From positions 2,046,001 to 2,110,000 of the forward strand of contig NZ_CP117520.1 in the NCBI RefSeq assembly GCF_028621895.1: DNA of 64,000 bases, given 5' to 3'. The stretch's first letter is position 1. Each line of letters opens with the position of its first letter. Shown piece after piece: positions 26,753 to 35,971 of the stretch. The notes beneath the pieces were generated by a model. That model did no database searches. It was given only the letters and a program-made list of their open reading frames with translations, and was not told where the DNA came from. The position numbers and the translations under genes are program-made. The DNA is from Acinetobacter sp. GSS19. Its GTDB lineage: Bacteria; Pseudomonadota; Gammaproteobacteria; Pseudomonadales; Moraxellaceae.

Positions 26753-26909
26753 TGACCTTAAATCGATGTTCCTTTAAACATCCTCTTTCTTGTTGAGTTG
26801 CTGATTGAGTTTAAAGTCGTTAAATCAATAATTCCTTCATGTCGGGTTTTTCGATAACACTTATGAAACAGATTTACTTTCGGTAAATTGAACAATTGAC
26901 ATAAGGTAG

Positions 26910-27395
26910 TTAAATAGCGGTTCGCTTCTCTTTTACATACTGTATATATCTGTGCAGGCCTGTTTTAAAGCCACTAAAAGCCATCACACTAAATGCGACC
27001 ACGAGACCCAAGTTGAAATCGTAGAATCCGATCCAACCACCTAAAATCAGTCCGATGAAGATTGCTCGTTTAGAAATTTCACCCATCGCTTGAAGGGATG
27101 CACAATCTGGGTTTAGTCTTGGATTGAGGTACAGACATTGATCTTTTTGCAGCGCAAAGCCTATATACACACCTGCTTGAGCGACAGGCAATATGACCAT
27201 TCGAACTTGGTCGCCAATTTGTATGTCCAGATTGCTAGAGGTCAGTCTGACTTGCTGTAATCCAATTTTGATTAAATATTGCTTGACCGCAATAGATTTC
27301 TGGCTAGATCTGCTCTTGTACCAGATCACAATACCCTCATCAATAATCCGAATTTCTCCTACCACTCCTTCAATTAACCTGAGTGATTGCTGCAT
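26910..27395 (-). CDS. Hypothetical membrane protein
   Basis: Unrecognised 161-residue protein. Seen: a soluble N-terminal ~105 residues rich in beta-like strands (RLIEGVVGEIRIIDEGIVIW), then one or two membrane segments at about 112-145 (AIFIGLILGGWIGFYDFNLG and onward) and a basic tail ending KEKRTAI. Small proteins with an N-terminal globular domain and C-terminal membrane hairpin are common and not diagnostic. It is convergent with the DUF2061 gene and its base composition is AT-rich compared with the genes around it. Confidence 0.65.
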   Translation of the reverse strand: MQQSLRLIEGVVGEIRIIDEGIVIWYKSRSSQKSIAVKQYLIKIGLQQVRLTSSNLDIQIGDQVRMVILPVAQAGVYIGFALQKDQCLYLNPRLNPDCASLQAMGEISKRAIFIGLILGGWIGFYDFNLGLVVAFSVMAFSGFKTGLHRYIQYVKEKRTAI

Positions 27396-27643
27396 ATTGA
27401 ATAAAATCCTTCTAAGTTTATTTTTTTATTTAAAATTCTAATCCTGTTTTCATCTAGTAAATTAGCTCTGATTTTTTAAATAAGCATGACATTACACTGA
27501 ATAGAATTATTTCCTTTACCATTGATTCAATTAATTTTCTAACTGCACTAATTTATAGAAAAATTTTACGATTTTCTTTAATTCATTCTAAAAATTTTCA
27601 ATAATCACAAAATCAATAAAAAAATTTTATCCATGGATCATGC
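27396..27643. other. AT-rich intergenic region between two divergent genes
   Basis: Very AT-rich, between the hypothetical membrane protein and the LysR gene. It must hold the promoters of both, but many -10-like sequences make any single call unsafe. No repeat or hairpin stands out. Confidence 0.5.
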
Positions 27644-28510
27644 ATGAACCTTGCTGCCTTTGAAGCCTTTGTGAAAGTGATGGAAACCGGCTCCATTTCC
27701 ATAGCGGCCGAACAGCTGTTTATTACCCAACCCGCTGTCACCAAACGCATTCATAGCCTGGAAGAATATTTTGGAGTCAAACTGTTTGAATCGGCCGGGC
27801 GTGGTATCCAGCCGACCCATGCTGCCGGTTCACTGCTGCCCAAAGTGAAAAACTGGCTGAATGAACTCGGCGATATCCAGCATACCCTGAGTCATGAACA
27901 GAAACAGGTACAAGGCCGCTTGACCATTGGCACCAGTCACCATATTGGCTTGCATCATTTGCCGCAGCATTTAAAGCAGTATGTGCAGCAGTTTCCGGAC
28001 GTGACGCTAGATGTGCATTTTGTCGATTCAGAACAGGCGCATGAACAGGTGTTGAATGGTGATCTGGAACTGGCGTTTTTAACCCTGCCTCCGATTGGTG
28101 ATGAACGCCTGAAATATATCCCGATGTGGGAAGATCCCTTGGTCTTTGTCGCGGCCCCATTTCATCCTTTAGCGCAGCAAGCTGAGTTGACCCTGCAGGA
28201 TCTGAGCCAGTATCCCAGTCTGTTACCTTCTGCGCAGACTTATACCAGCCAAATCACCCTGGCCGAATTTGAGAAACAAGGACTCAAACCCAAAATCAGT
28301 ATGAGTAACAATCCCCTGGAATCTATCCGCATGCTGGTCTCCATTGGGCTGGGCTGGTCAGTTTTACCGAAAACCCTGCTCAACCATGACTTAAAACGTC
28401 TGAATATTGCACTAGAAATGAACCGCCAACTCGGCATGGTCTGGCATCCCGGAAGAACGCAATCTAAAGCGGCACAAGCCTTAGTTCAATCCATGCAAAC
28501 ATCAAAATAA
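27644..28510 (+). CDS. LysR family transcriptional regulator
   Basis: A 288-residue LysR-type regulator with an N-terminal winged helix-turn-helix (residues 1-60; SISIAAEQLFITQPAVTKRI) and a C-terminal substrate-binding domain (about 88-285; RLTIGTSHHIG, PLVFVAAPFHPLA, MLVSIGLGWSVLPKTLL). It lies just upstream of ovoA in the same direction rather than divergent from it, so control of ovoA is possible but not shown. The effector is unknown. Confidence 0.9.
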   Translation: MNLAAFEAFVKVMETGSISIAAEQLFITQPAVTKRIHSLEEYFGVKLFESAGRGIQPTHAAGSLLPKVKNWLNELGDIQHTLSHEQKQVQGRLTIGTSHHIGLHHLPQHLKQYVQQFPDVTLDVHFVDSEQAHEQVLNGDLELAFLTLPPIGDERLKYIPMWEDPLVFVAAPFHPLAQQAELTLQDLSQYPSLLPSAQTYTSQITLAEFEKQGLKPKISMSNNPLESIRMLVSIGLGWSVLPKTLLNHDLKRLNIALEMNRQLGMVWHPGRTQSKAAQALVQSMQTSK

Positions 28511-28638
28511 GTCATGCAGCATCAAGTTGTTACCGAATCATAAAACATCCGGGGAAAATTTGGCGTAAGTTGGAAAGAAAACCGTGGCATTTTAAGCACG
28601 GAGCTACATCCACTTTTATACCGTCAAGGAGCAGAGTG

Positions 28639-30822
28639 ATGTCACATAGCGCTTCCCCACTTTATGACAATAACAATCTAAATGCGCCCACATCCCCAAC
28701 AGAAAATGCACTCATCCGGTCTGCACATGCATTTGCGCCCACCCCAAGCTTGAATCTCAGTGATCCCGAGCAGATGCGCCAGCGTTTACGTCAGGATTTC
28801 TTACATACCTTTGAATGTTATGAATCTTTATTTGAATGTCTAAACAGTGATGCAGCCTTCTACCACAAACCGATTTCCCTACGCCATCCGCTAATTTTTT
28901 ATTATGGTCATACTGCAACCTTTTTGATCAATAAACTGCTGTTAAGCAAACTGATTACACAACGGGTGAATCCACATTTTGAATCAATTTTTGCTGTCGG
29001 CGTGGATGAAATGAGCTGGGATGATCTGGATGACAGCCATTATGACTGGCCGACACCTGCGGAGGTTAAAACCTACCGGGATCAGGTTAAGGTGATCGTA
29101 TTGGGCATTATTGAGCATACCCCGTTGGTACTGCCCATTGACTGGCAGCATCCGTGGTGGGCAATTTTAATGGGTATTGAACATGAACGGATTCATCTGG
29201 AAACCTCTTCGGTGCTGATTCGCCAGCATGCATTGCACTACGTCAAACCCCATCCGCAGTGGCAGCCGAATCATTTGAGTCAAACAGCTCCCGCGAATGA
29301 ACTGTTGAGTGTTCCTGCGGGTGAAGTACGCCTGCAGAAAACCCATAAGGACACGATCTACGGTTGGGACAATGAGTATGGACAGCATCACAGCACGGTG
29401 AATGCCTTTATGGCCAGCCGTTATCTGGTCAGCAATCAGGAATATCGCGCTTTTGTGGAGGATCAGGGCTATAGCACTGCCGAGTATTGGGAAACGGAAG
29501 GCTGGCAATGGCGTGAATATAGTCAAGCGATGTATCCGACGTTCTGGCGGCAACGACAAGATGGATGGTATCTACGTCTGATGACCGAAGAAGTCCCGAT
29601 GCCCTGGGACTGGCCAGTCGAGGTGAATTACCATGAAGCCAAGGCGTTCTGCAATTGGAAAGCCCAGCAAACAGGACAGAAAGTACGCTTACCCACTGAA
29701 GATGAATGGTACAGGCTCTATACCGTTTCCGGCCTAAACGCGATTGACCTCAGCCAACAGGCGAATATTCAACTCAACTATGGTGCTTCGTCCTGTCCAG
29801 TCAATCACTTCCAGCACGGTGAATTCTTCGATGTGCAGGGCAATGTCTGGCAATGGACGGAAACCCCAATTTATCCGTTTTCCGGTTTTGTGGTGCATCC
29901 AATCTATGATGACTTTAGTACCCCGACTTTCGATGGACGGCATAATCTGATCAAGGGAGGTTCCTGGATTTCCTGTGGTAATGAAGCCCAAGCCTCCTCA
30001 CGTTATGCTTTCCGTCGGCATTTTTTCCAGCATGCCGGTTTTCGTTATGTGGTGTCTAATCAGGAACTGCAACCGATGGTCTCACAATATGAAAGCGACA
30101 AACTGGTCTCGGAATATCTGGAATTTCAGTATGGCGCTGAATATTTTGGTGTAGCCAATTTTGCCCAGCGTGTGGTGCAGTTGGCACTCAACACGCTGTT
30201 GGATCAACCAAAACGTAAAGCACTGGATCTCGGCTGTGCCACTGGACGGGCCAGTTTCGAACTAGCACGCAGCTTTGATGAAGTCGTGGGAATTGATTTT
30301 TCTGCACGCTTTATCCAGAACGGCGTACGGCTGGCCCAAGGAGAAACCCTGCATTACACCATCCCGACCGAAGGTGAACTGGTCGAGTACAAGGCCTGTC
30401 ATTTAGATGATTACGGCCTGCTCGACATTCGGGATAAAGTGCAGTTCTATCAGGGGGACGCCTGCAATCTAAAAGCCATCTTCCGGGGTTATGACTTGAT
30501 TCTGGCTGCCAATCTCATTGACCGCCTGCATCACCCGGCACAGTTCTTGAGCAACATTCATGAACGTCTGAATATGGGTGGTGTACTGATGCTGACCTCA
30601 CCATATACCTGGCTGGAGGAACACACCGCACGCAGTGAATGGATCGGTGGCTTTAAAAAAGATGGGGAAAGCCTGACCACCCTCGACGGGCTCAAGCTCT
30701 TACTGGCACCGTATTTCCGTCTAATGGCCGAACCTCAAGAGCTCCCTTTTGTGATTCGGGAAACCCAGCGTAAATTTCAGCACACCTTAGCACAAGTCAC
30801 CTTTTGGCAACGTATTGCTTAA
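28639..30822 (+). CDS. ovoA: 5-histidylcysteine sulfoxide synthase / mercaptohistidine N-methyltransferase
   Basis: OvoA is the iron enzyme that joins histidine and cysteine with oxygen to a sulfoxide, the first step to ovothiol A; its C-terminal domain methylates the histidine ring. Seen: DinB-like N-terminal domain with H91 (YYGHTATF) and the HxxxHxE iron motif at H182, H186 and E188; an FGE-sulfatase-type domain (about 260-470; DVQGNVWQWTE, LIKGGSWISCGN); and a SAM methyltransferase domain from about 525 (ALDLGCATGRASFELA). The start at 28639 has AAGGAG seven bases upstream. At 727 residues it is full length. No ovoB-like lyase is visible next to it. Confidence 0.9.
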   Translation: MSHSASPLYDNNNLNAPTSPTENALIRSAHAFAPTPSLNLSDPEQMRQRLRQDFLHTFECYESLFECLNSDAAFYHKPISLRHPLIFYYGHTATFLINKLLLSKLITQRVNPHFESIFAVGVDEMSWDDLDDSHYDWPTPAEVKTYRDQVKVIVLGIIEHTPLVLPIDWQHPWWAILMGIEHERIHLETSSVLIRQHALHYVKPHPQWQPNHLSQTAPANELLSVPAGEVRLQKTHKDTIYGWDNEYGQHHSTVNAFMASRYLVSNQEYRAFVEDQGYSTAEYWETEGWQWREYSQAMYPTFWRQRQDGWYLRLMTEEVPMPWDWPVEVNYHEAKAFCNWKAQQTGQKVRLPTEDEWYRLYTVSGLNAIDLSQQANIQLNYGASSCPVNHFQHGEFFDVQGNVWQWTETPIYPFSGFVVHPIYDDFSTPTFDGRHNLIKGGSWISCGNEAQASSRYAFRRHFFQHAGFRYVVSNQELQPMVSQYESDKLVSEYLEFQYGAEYFGVANFAQRVVQLALNTLLDQPKRKALDLGCATGRASFELARSFDEVVGIDFSARFIQNGVRLAQGETLHYTIPTEGELVEYKACHLDDYGLLDIRDKVQFYQGDACNLKAIFRGYDLILAANLIDRLHHPAQFLSNIHERLNMGGVLMLTSPYTWLEEHTARSEWIGGFKKDGESLTTLDGLKLLLAPYFRLMAEPQELPFVIRETQRKFQHTLAQVTFWQRIA

Positions 30823-30871
30823 CTCTAAGCAACAAGCCGGTTGTCGATTACAAACCGCTCTGTGCTGCAAC

Positions 30872-30898
30872 AAAAAACGGTGCCTCAGCACCGTTTTT
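30872..30898. terminator. Bidirectional terminator between ovoA and the HAD phosphatase
   Basis: AAAACGGTGC and GCACCGTTTT form a 10-bp stem with a 4-nt loop, flanked by A-run and T-run. It can end both convergent transcripts. Confidence 0.85.
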
Positions 30899-30925
30899 AC
30901 TGACTGTACTGACCCTTAATGCTGA

Positions 30926-31576
30926 TTAAATCGACCAGTCCTGAATTTCCCAACCCTGCTGCTGCGCCAGTTGTGCCAGCTGTTCATCAGGATTCACGGC
31001 AATCGCATGCGTGGCATGTTCTAGTAAAAAACGGTCATTAATTGAATCAGAATAGGCCCAGGATTCACAAACCTGACGACCTTCGAGCCACTGGTCTAAA
31101 CGGTCCAGCTTACCTTTTTGATAACAGGCAAGCCCCGCAACCTTACCTGTATATTGACCATCAATGACTTCCGCATTGGTGGCAATAATTTCACTGATGC
31201 CAAACTCCCGGAAAATCGGTGCGGTAATAAAGTCTGAGGTGGCTGTAATACCCACAATTTCATGACCCAAATCTTTATGTTTCTGAATCGCTGCAAAACC
31301 CTTCGGACGCATTTTGGGACGAATCACTTTTTGCATGAACTGGTTGTGCAAATCGCTCAGATAATCATTGTCATGCTGGGTGAGAAACTGGAAAACAAAT
31401 TCGTTATAGGCATACGGATTCAGTTGACCGGCTTTGTAGTCTTCATAAAACTGGTCATTGATTTGACGGTGTCGAACCGGATCGACCAAACCTTCGCTGA
31501 CCAGAAACTCGCCCCAAGAATGGTCGGAATCGGTATTTAACAGGGTATGATCTAAATCAAACAAAGCCAATTTCAT
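30926..31576 (-). CDS. HAD-IB family phosphatase
   Basis: A 216-residue haloacid dehalogenase-like hydrolase of subfamily IB, related to phosphoserine phosphatase. Seen: motif I FDLDHTLL with D7 and D9, motif II ITATSDFIT, and motif III with K and later SDSINDRFLL. The start is the ATG at 31576; the frame runs 27 codons further upstream without family similarity. Substrate is not evident; serine synthesis genes are not next to it. It is divergent from rppH. Confidence 0.86.
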   Translation of the reverse strand: MKLALFDLDHTLLNTDSDHSWGEFLVSEGLVDPVRHRQINDQFYEDYKAGQLNPYAYNEFVFQFLTQHDNDYLSDLHNQFMQKVIRPKMRPKGFAAIQKHKDLGHEIVGITATSDFITAPIFREFGISEIIATNAEVIDGQYTGKVAGLACYQKGKLDRLDQWLEGRQVCESWAYSDSINDRFLLEHATHAIAVNPDEQLAQLAQQQGWEIQDWSI

Positions 31577-31760
31577 GAAAATTCTCGTACAAACTGAAAA
31601 TAAAGAAAAAAAATGTAAATCTATCTCCGCTAGTCGATAGAAATTCGTTAAGATCATAGCAATTTTTTCACATTTTACTTTGATCTTTTTCGAGCTGGAG
31701 ACAGATATTGGTTCTCCCCGATTTCAAAGTCAACGAAATAGATAAATTTTAGGTAGCCAG

Positions 31761-32243
31761 ATGATCGACTCCGAAGGTTTCCGACCCAACGTCGGGATCA
31801 TTTTGGCAAACGATGACGGACAGGTTTTATGGGCAAAACGCATTGGTCACAATGCTTGGCAATTTCCACAAGGAGGTATCCAGTATGGAGAAACCCCTGA
31901 ACAGGCACTTTACCGTGAACTGAGAGAAGAAGTCGGCTTGTTGCCCGAACATGTCCAAATCATTGCGCAAACCAAAGGCTGGTTGCGCTATCGTTTGCCG
32001 CATCGATATATCCGGTCTGATTCAGATCCGGTATGTATTGGACAAAAACAGAAATGGTTTTTATTAAAGCTGACCGCCTCAGTAGGTCATATTCAGCTGG
32101 ATCTGGCCGATCCGCCTGAATTCGACCAGTGGCAATGGGTCAGTTACTGGTATCCACTGGGCCAGGTGGTCAATTTTAAACGTGATGTTTACCGCCGCGC
32201 CATGATGGAACTCTGTATGCAGTTACCGCAGCAATCGTATTAA
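31761..32243 (+). CDS. rppH: RNA pyrophosphohydrolase
   Basis: Nudix hydrolase that removes pyrophosphate from the 5' end of mRNA, opening it to RNase E-dependent decay. Seen: full Nudix box at residues 38-60 (GG-x5-E-x7-REEVGL), start [17 protein letters not shown] and the RppH-type [13 protein letters not shown]. Length 160 residues, typical. It is followed by ptsP, an order found in many Gammaproteobacteria. Confidence 0.96.
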   Translation: MIDSEGFRPNVGIILANDDGQVLWAKRIGHNAWQFPQGGIQYGETPEQALYRELREEVGLLPEHVQIIAQTKGWLRYRLPHRYIRSDSDPVCIGQKQKWFLLKLTASVGHIQLDLADPPEFDQWQWVSYWYPLGQVVNFKRDVYRRAMMELCMQLPQQSY

Positions 32244-32329
32244 GAATCATCACTTTGGTGAATGCTTTTTAAAACAACTGCTGCTATAACTACAGTATAA
32301 AGAATAGGTAAAAATTGGAGCGCGCTTCG

Positions 32330-34624
32330 ATGTCGAATATGCAACTAGACACCCTCAGACGCATTGTCCAAGAGATCAATGCTTCGGTGAGTTTGCATGA
32401 ATCTCTCGACATTATGGTCAACCAGGTGGCGGAAGCCATGAAAGTTGATGTGTGCTCCATTTATCTGCTGGATGAACGCAACCAGCGCTATCTGCTGATG
32501 GCATCAAAAGGTCTGAATCCGGAATCTGTCGGCAATGTCTCGTTACAGGTCGGTGAAGGTCTGGTCGGCCTGGTGGGTCAGCGTGAAGAAATTGTCAACC
32601 TCGACAATGCGCCAAAACATGAACGCTTCTTATATTTACCGGAAACCGGTGAGGAAATTTATAATTCCTTCCTCGGTGTCCCGGTGATGTATCGCCGTAA
32701 GGTGATGGGCGTGCTAGTCGTGCAAAAGAAAGAGCCACAAGATTTCAGTGAAGCGGCTGAATCTTTTTTGGTGACGTTGTGCGCGCAGCTCTCTGGCGTA
32801 ATTGCCCATGCTCATGCTGTGGGTAATATTGACGTATTCCGTAAACCGAGCAGCTCTCCCCTGTATAAGACCTTCCAGGGTGTTTCCGGTGCCGGTGGTA
32901 TTGCCCTCGGTCGTGCCATGGTGCTCTATCCCCCTGCAGATTTGGCAGCGGTTCCTGACCGTGAAGCCGATGACATCAGCGAAGAGCTCGAATTGCTCGA
33001 TCATGCAGTCGAATCCGTACGCGAAGAAATCGCTTCCCTCGATGACAAAATGCAAGACTCTTTGATGTCTGAAGAGCGTGCCCTGTTCAGCGTGTTCTTG
33101 CGCATGCTGGATGAAAATGCACTACCATGTGAAATCAAAGAACTGATTCGTGCAGGCAACTGGGCACAAGGTGCGGTGCGCCGCGTCATCGACAAACATA
33201 TTGCTCTGTTTGCACAAATGGAAGATGACTATTTACGGGAACGGGTCTCGGATTTAAAAGATCTGGGACGCCGTATTCTGGCCTATTTGCAAGAAGCCGA
33301 TGCCAGCCATCGCGAACTCAGTGTGGACAGCATCCTGATTGGTGATGAAATCAGTACTGCTGCGCTGGTCGAATTACCCGTAGATAAAATTGCCGCGATT
33401 GTCACCTCAGAAGGGGCAGCCAACTCGCATATGGTGATTGTGGCACGTGCCTTGGGGATTCCAACCGTAGTGGGTGTAACGGAACTTCCTGTGAACACCC
33501 TGGATGATGCGGAAATGATTGTCGATGCCTATCAGGGGCGTGTATTTGTCAATCCGCCACGGCGTTTACGTCAGCGTTATAAAGAGATCCAGAAAGAAGA
33601 AGAACAGATCGCCAAAGATCTGAAACAATACGAAAGCAAAGATGCGATCACGCCGGATGGTGTTGCGGTACAACTGTACGTTAATACTGGCTTGATGATT
33701 GATGTGGTGCGTGGTGTACAGCGCGGCGCCAAAGGAGTCGGCCTGTACCGCTCAGAAATTCCGTTCATGCTGCGCGATCGCTTCCCGGGTGAAGAAGAAC
33801 AACGTGCCATCTACCGGCAGCAGCTCAGTCACTTTGCCAATAAACCGGTGGTGATGCGTACCTTGGACATTGGCGCGGATAAAGATTTGCCCTACTTCTC
33901 GATCGAGGAAGAAAACTCGGCCTTGGGCTGGCGTGGTCTACGCTTTACCCTAGATCATCCGGAGATTTTCTCCTCACAGATTCGTGCCATGCTAAAAGCC
34001 AGTATTGGCCTGAACAATCTGCATATTTTGTTGCCGATGGTGACCAGTGTCAGTGAAGTTGAAGAAGTACTGTATTTGCTGGATCGAGACTGGCATGCGG
34101 TGCAGGAAGAAGAACAGGTCAAGATTAACAAACCGAAACTCGGCATCATGGTTGAAGTTCCGAGCGTCTTGCTGCAGATTGATGAATTTGCCCAACTGGT
34201 AGATTTCTTCTCGGTCGGTTCCAATGACCTGACACAATATTTACTCGCGGTAGACCGTAACAATCCGCGTGTGGCCAACGTCTACTCGCATTTCCATCCG
34301 TCGGTATTACGTGCCTTGCAACGTCTGGTCGGCGAATGTCACAAGTATCAAAAACCTATCAGTATCTGTGGAGAAATGGCCGGTGATCCATTATCAGCGG
34401 TTTTATTGATGGCGATGGGCTTCAATACCCTGTCCATGAGTTCGAGCAACATTCTGCGGGTACGTAAAGCCATCTGCCATGTGCCGATGAGTGATGCCAA
34501 ACAACTGCTAGACCATGCCTTAACAATGAATAATCCACTGATTGTGAAGAGCTGGATTGAGTATTACTTTAAAACCCATGGCTTGGGTGACATGGTGAAG
34601 ACCTCACGTCTGGTCAATGCCTAA
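32330..34624 (+). CDS. ptsP: Phosphoenolpyruvate-protein phosphotransferase of the nitrogen PTS (EI-Ntr)
   Basis: Takes phosphate from phosphoenolpyruvate and passes it to NPr, a regulatory chain linked to nitrogen and potassium status. Seen: an N-terminal GAF domain (residues about 5-150), the phosphohistidine H367 in EGAANSHMVIVARA, and the PEP-binding TIM barrel with GLYRSEIPFM, VMRTLDIGADKDLPY and the end region ISICGEMAGDP. I start at the ATG at 32330; an in-frame ATG three codons later and a TTG five codons earlier are alternatives. The 764-residue length fits EI-Ntr. Confidence 0.95.
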   Translation: MSNMQLDTLRRIVQEINASVSLHESLDIMVNQVAEAMKVDVCSIYLLDERNQRYLLMASKGLNPESVGNVSLQVGEGLVGLVGQREEIVNLDNAPKHERFLYLPETGEEIYNSFLGVPVMYRRKVMGVLVVQKKEPQDFSEAAESFLVTLCAQLSGVIAHAHAVGNIDVFRKPSSSPLYKTFQGVSGAGGIALGRAMVLYPPADLAAVPDREADDISEELELLDHAVESVREEIASLDDKMQDSLMSEERALFSVFLRMLDENALPCEIKELIRAGNWAQGAVRRVIDKHIALFAQMEDDYLRERVSDLKDLGRRILAYLQEADASHRELSVDSILIGDEISTAALVELPVDKIAAIVTSEGAANSHMVIVARALGIPTVVGVTELPVNTLDDAEMIVDAYQGRVFVNPPRRLRQRYKEIQKEEEQIAKDLKQYESKDAITPDGVAVQLYVNTGLMIDVVRGVQRGAKGVGLYRSEIPFMLRDRFPGEEEQRAIYRQQLSHFANKPVVMRTLDIGADKDLPYFSIEEENSALGWRGLRFTLDHPEIFSSQIRAMLKASIGLNNLHILLPMVTSVSEVEEVLYLLDRDWHAVQEEEQVKINKPKLGIMVEVPSVLLQIDEFAQLVDFFSVGSNDLTQYLLAVDRNNPRVANVYSHFHPSVLRALQRLVGECHKYQKPISICGEMAGDPLSAVLLMAMGFNTLSMSSSNILRVRKAICHVPMSDAKQLLDHALTMNNPLIVKSWIEYYFKTHGLGDMVKTSRLVNA

Positions 34625-34627
34625 ACC

Positions 34628-34819
34628 TTAGCAAGATGAAATGACAGAGCATAAAAAAGGGCGATCTTCCATGGAATCTCGCCCTTTTTTATGTTTTTCA
34701 TAACCGCGTTTCAGGTTCTTTTTGCGATCCACAAAGACCTGACTGCGCTGGACTTCATGCATGTGTTTCGCGACAAAATTCGGAAGTGGTTGCGGCCCAA
34801 CGGACTGACGTTTTGCCAT
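34628..34819 (-). CDS. Small basic protein whose frame runs through a terminator; arfA-like candidate
   Basis: A 63-codon gene with a good GAGGAG Shine-Dalgarno 10 bases before the ATG. The protein is very basic in its middle (FVDRKKNLKRGYEKHKKGR, residues 29-47). Its last codons pass through the hairpin at 34653-34690, and the stop codon lies about 23 bases beyond the T-run. A transcript ended there would carry about 55 codons and no stop, as is known for arfA of E. coli, the backup ribosome rescue factor. The basic stretch shows only faint resemblance to the ArfA KKGKGSY region. The gene itself is likely real; the ArfA role is an inference. Confidence 0.55.
   Translation of the reverse strand: MAKRQSVGPQPLPNFVAKHMHEVQRSQVFVDRKKNLKRGYEKHKKGRDSMEDRPFLCSVISSC
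34653..34690. terminator. Bidirectional terminator of ptsP and of the small basic gene
   Basis: GGGCGA and TCGCCC pair, with an inner palindrome TTCCATGGAA, flanked by six As and six Ts. It terminates ptsP on the plus strand and, on the minus strand, lies inside the coding frame of the 63-codon gene. Confidence 0.88.
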
Positions 34820-34977
34820 CTTTCGGTTTCTCCTCAATCAGCAAGCGTATTGATAAAGCAGGATTGCTGAATTCAATATGCGCTCGGCTGCTGAATTTTA
34901 AAGCATCTGAAGGCAATTTTTACAATAATTCGCTCGTGGATGAGCTGCTCCTATCTACATTCCCTACAAAGATCAAA

Positions 34978-35886
34978 TCAGCAGCGGTTAAAATATTGTC
35001 GTTTCCAGTCTTTCCAGAAATACATCACGATGCCGAGCATCACGATACTGATGCCGATAAAGGCGCCTGAGGTAATTTTTTCCTGATTTAACATCGCACC
35101 CAGTACCAGTGCGATCAGAGGTGTCATCACGTTACTCAGGGATACCGTGGAGGCGTTCAGACGTTTGATCAGCCAGAAATAGCACAGCATCGCCACAATG
35201 GACGACATGACCATGGTAAACAGAAAACCGATGATGGTTTTCATGCCCGGCATCTCCGTTGGCATGTGCTGATAGACAAACGGGATCAGCAGGCAGGAAC
35301 CCAGTGCCGAAACCATCAATGAACCGGTCGATTGCGTCATCGGGCTTAACGGGGCATTGATCTGTTTCACCCAGAAAATCGAGCTGATATACGACACCAT
35401 ACTGATTAGCATCAGCACAATCCCCAGCGGATTGACCCGACTATCCGCTGAATCGGCGAAGACAAAACTCAACCCGGACACCGCCACCAGCATGCCCAAC
35501 CATTGCAGCGCCACCAGCTTTTGGGTTTTCAAGATCAAATGCCCCATCAGTCCGGCCACTAGCGGTGAAAAGCCGAACATCAATGCCATCAAGCCCGAAG
35601 TCAAATAACTGGCGGCCAGATAAATAAATAACTGGGCACCAATCAGGTTCAGGCTGCCCGCCAGATAACTTTTCAGGGAAATCCGGTCAAAAGGCAAAGG
35701 CTCACGCAGCAGCTTCAGGATTAGCAAAGCCAATAAAGAGGCACCGAAATAACGGATGATCAGCACCCACATGGCATGCACTTCCGCCACACTCCAGACA
35801 ATCGCCAAGGGAGTGGTCGCCCAGATCAGCACCAGCAAGGCATAAATGGAAGAGGTAAACACCATGGAAGGAGAGGTTGATTGCAT
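34978..35886 (-). CDS. EamA/DMT family transporter
   Basis: A 302-residue inner-membrane protein with about ten membrane helices in two EamA repeats, typical of the drug/metabolite transporter superfamily. Seen: hydrophobic stretches throughout (SIYALLVLIWATTPLAIVW, GLMALMFGFSPLVAGLMGH, TVSLSNVMTPLIALVLGAML), with a short basic C-terminal tail WKDWKRQYFNRC. It lies below the hca operon on the same strand but beyond its terminator. Exchange of aromatic acids is conceivable from context only; most DMT proteins are exporters of amino acids or metabolites. Confidence 0.88.
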   Translation of the reverse strand: MQSTSPSMVFTSSIYALLVLIWATTPLAIVWSVAEVHAMWVLIIRYFGASLLALLILKLLREPLPFDRISLKSYLAGSLNLIGAQLFIYLAASYLTSGLMALMFGFSPLVAGLMGHLILKTQKLVALQWLGMLVAVSGLSFVFADSADSRVNPLGIVLMLISMVSYISSIFWVKQINAPLSPMTQSTGSLMVSALGSCLLIPFVYQHMPTEMPGMKTIIGFLFTMVMSSIVAMLCYFWLIKRLNASTVSLSNVMTPLIALVLGAMLNQEKITSGAFIGISIVMLGIVMYFWKDWKRQYFNRC

Positions 35887-35913
35887 AAAAATACTATGGA
35901 AAACGAGACTGAA

Positions 35914-35951
35914 TAAAAAACAGACCTATAACGCGAGGCTATAGGTCTGTT
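35914..35951 (-). terminator. Rho-independent terminator of the hca-mhpB operon
   Basis: ACAGACCTATA and TATAGGTCTGT form a perfect 11-bp stem with a 9-nt loop; on the minus strand six Ts follow. It lies 21 bases below the stop of the reductase gene. Confidence 0.88.
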
Positions 35952-35971
35952 CAGGAATGGATTGAAGCAGT

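Noticed and set aside
34978..35886. DMT transporter as part of the hca operon
   Set aside because: A strong terminator lies between it and hcaD, and the family is mostly exporters; only position links it to the pathway.
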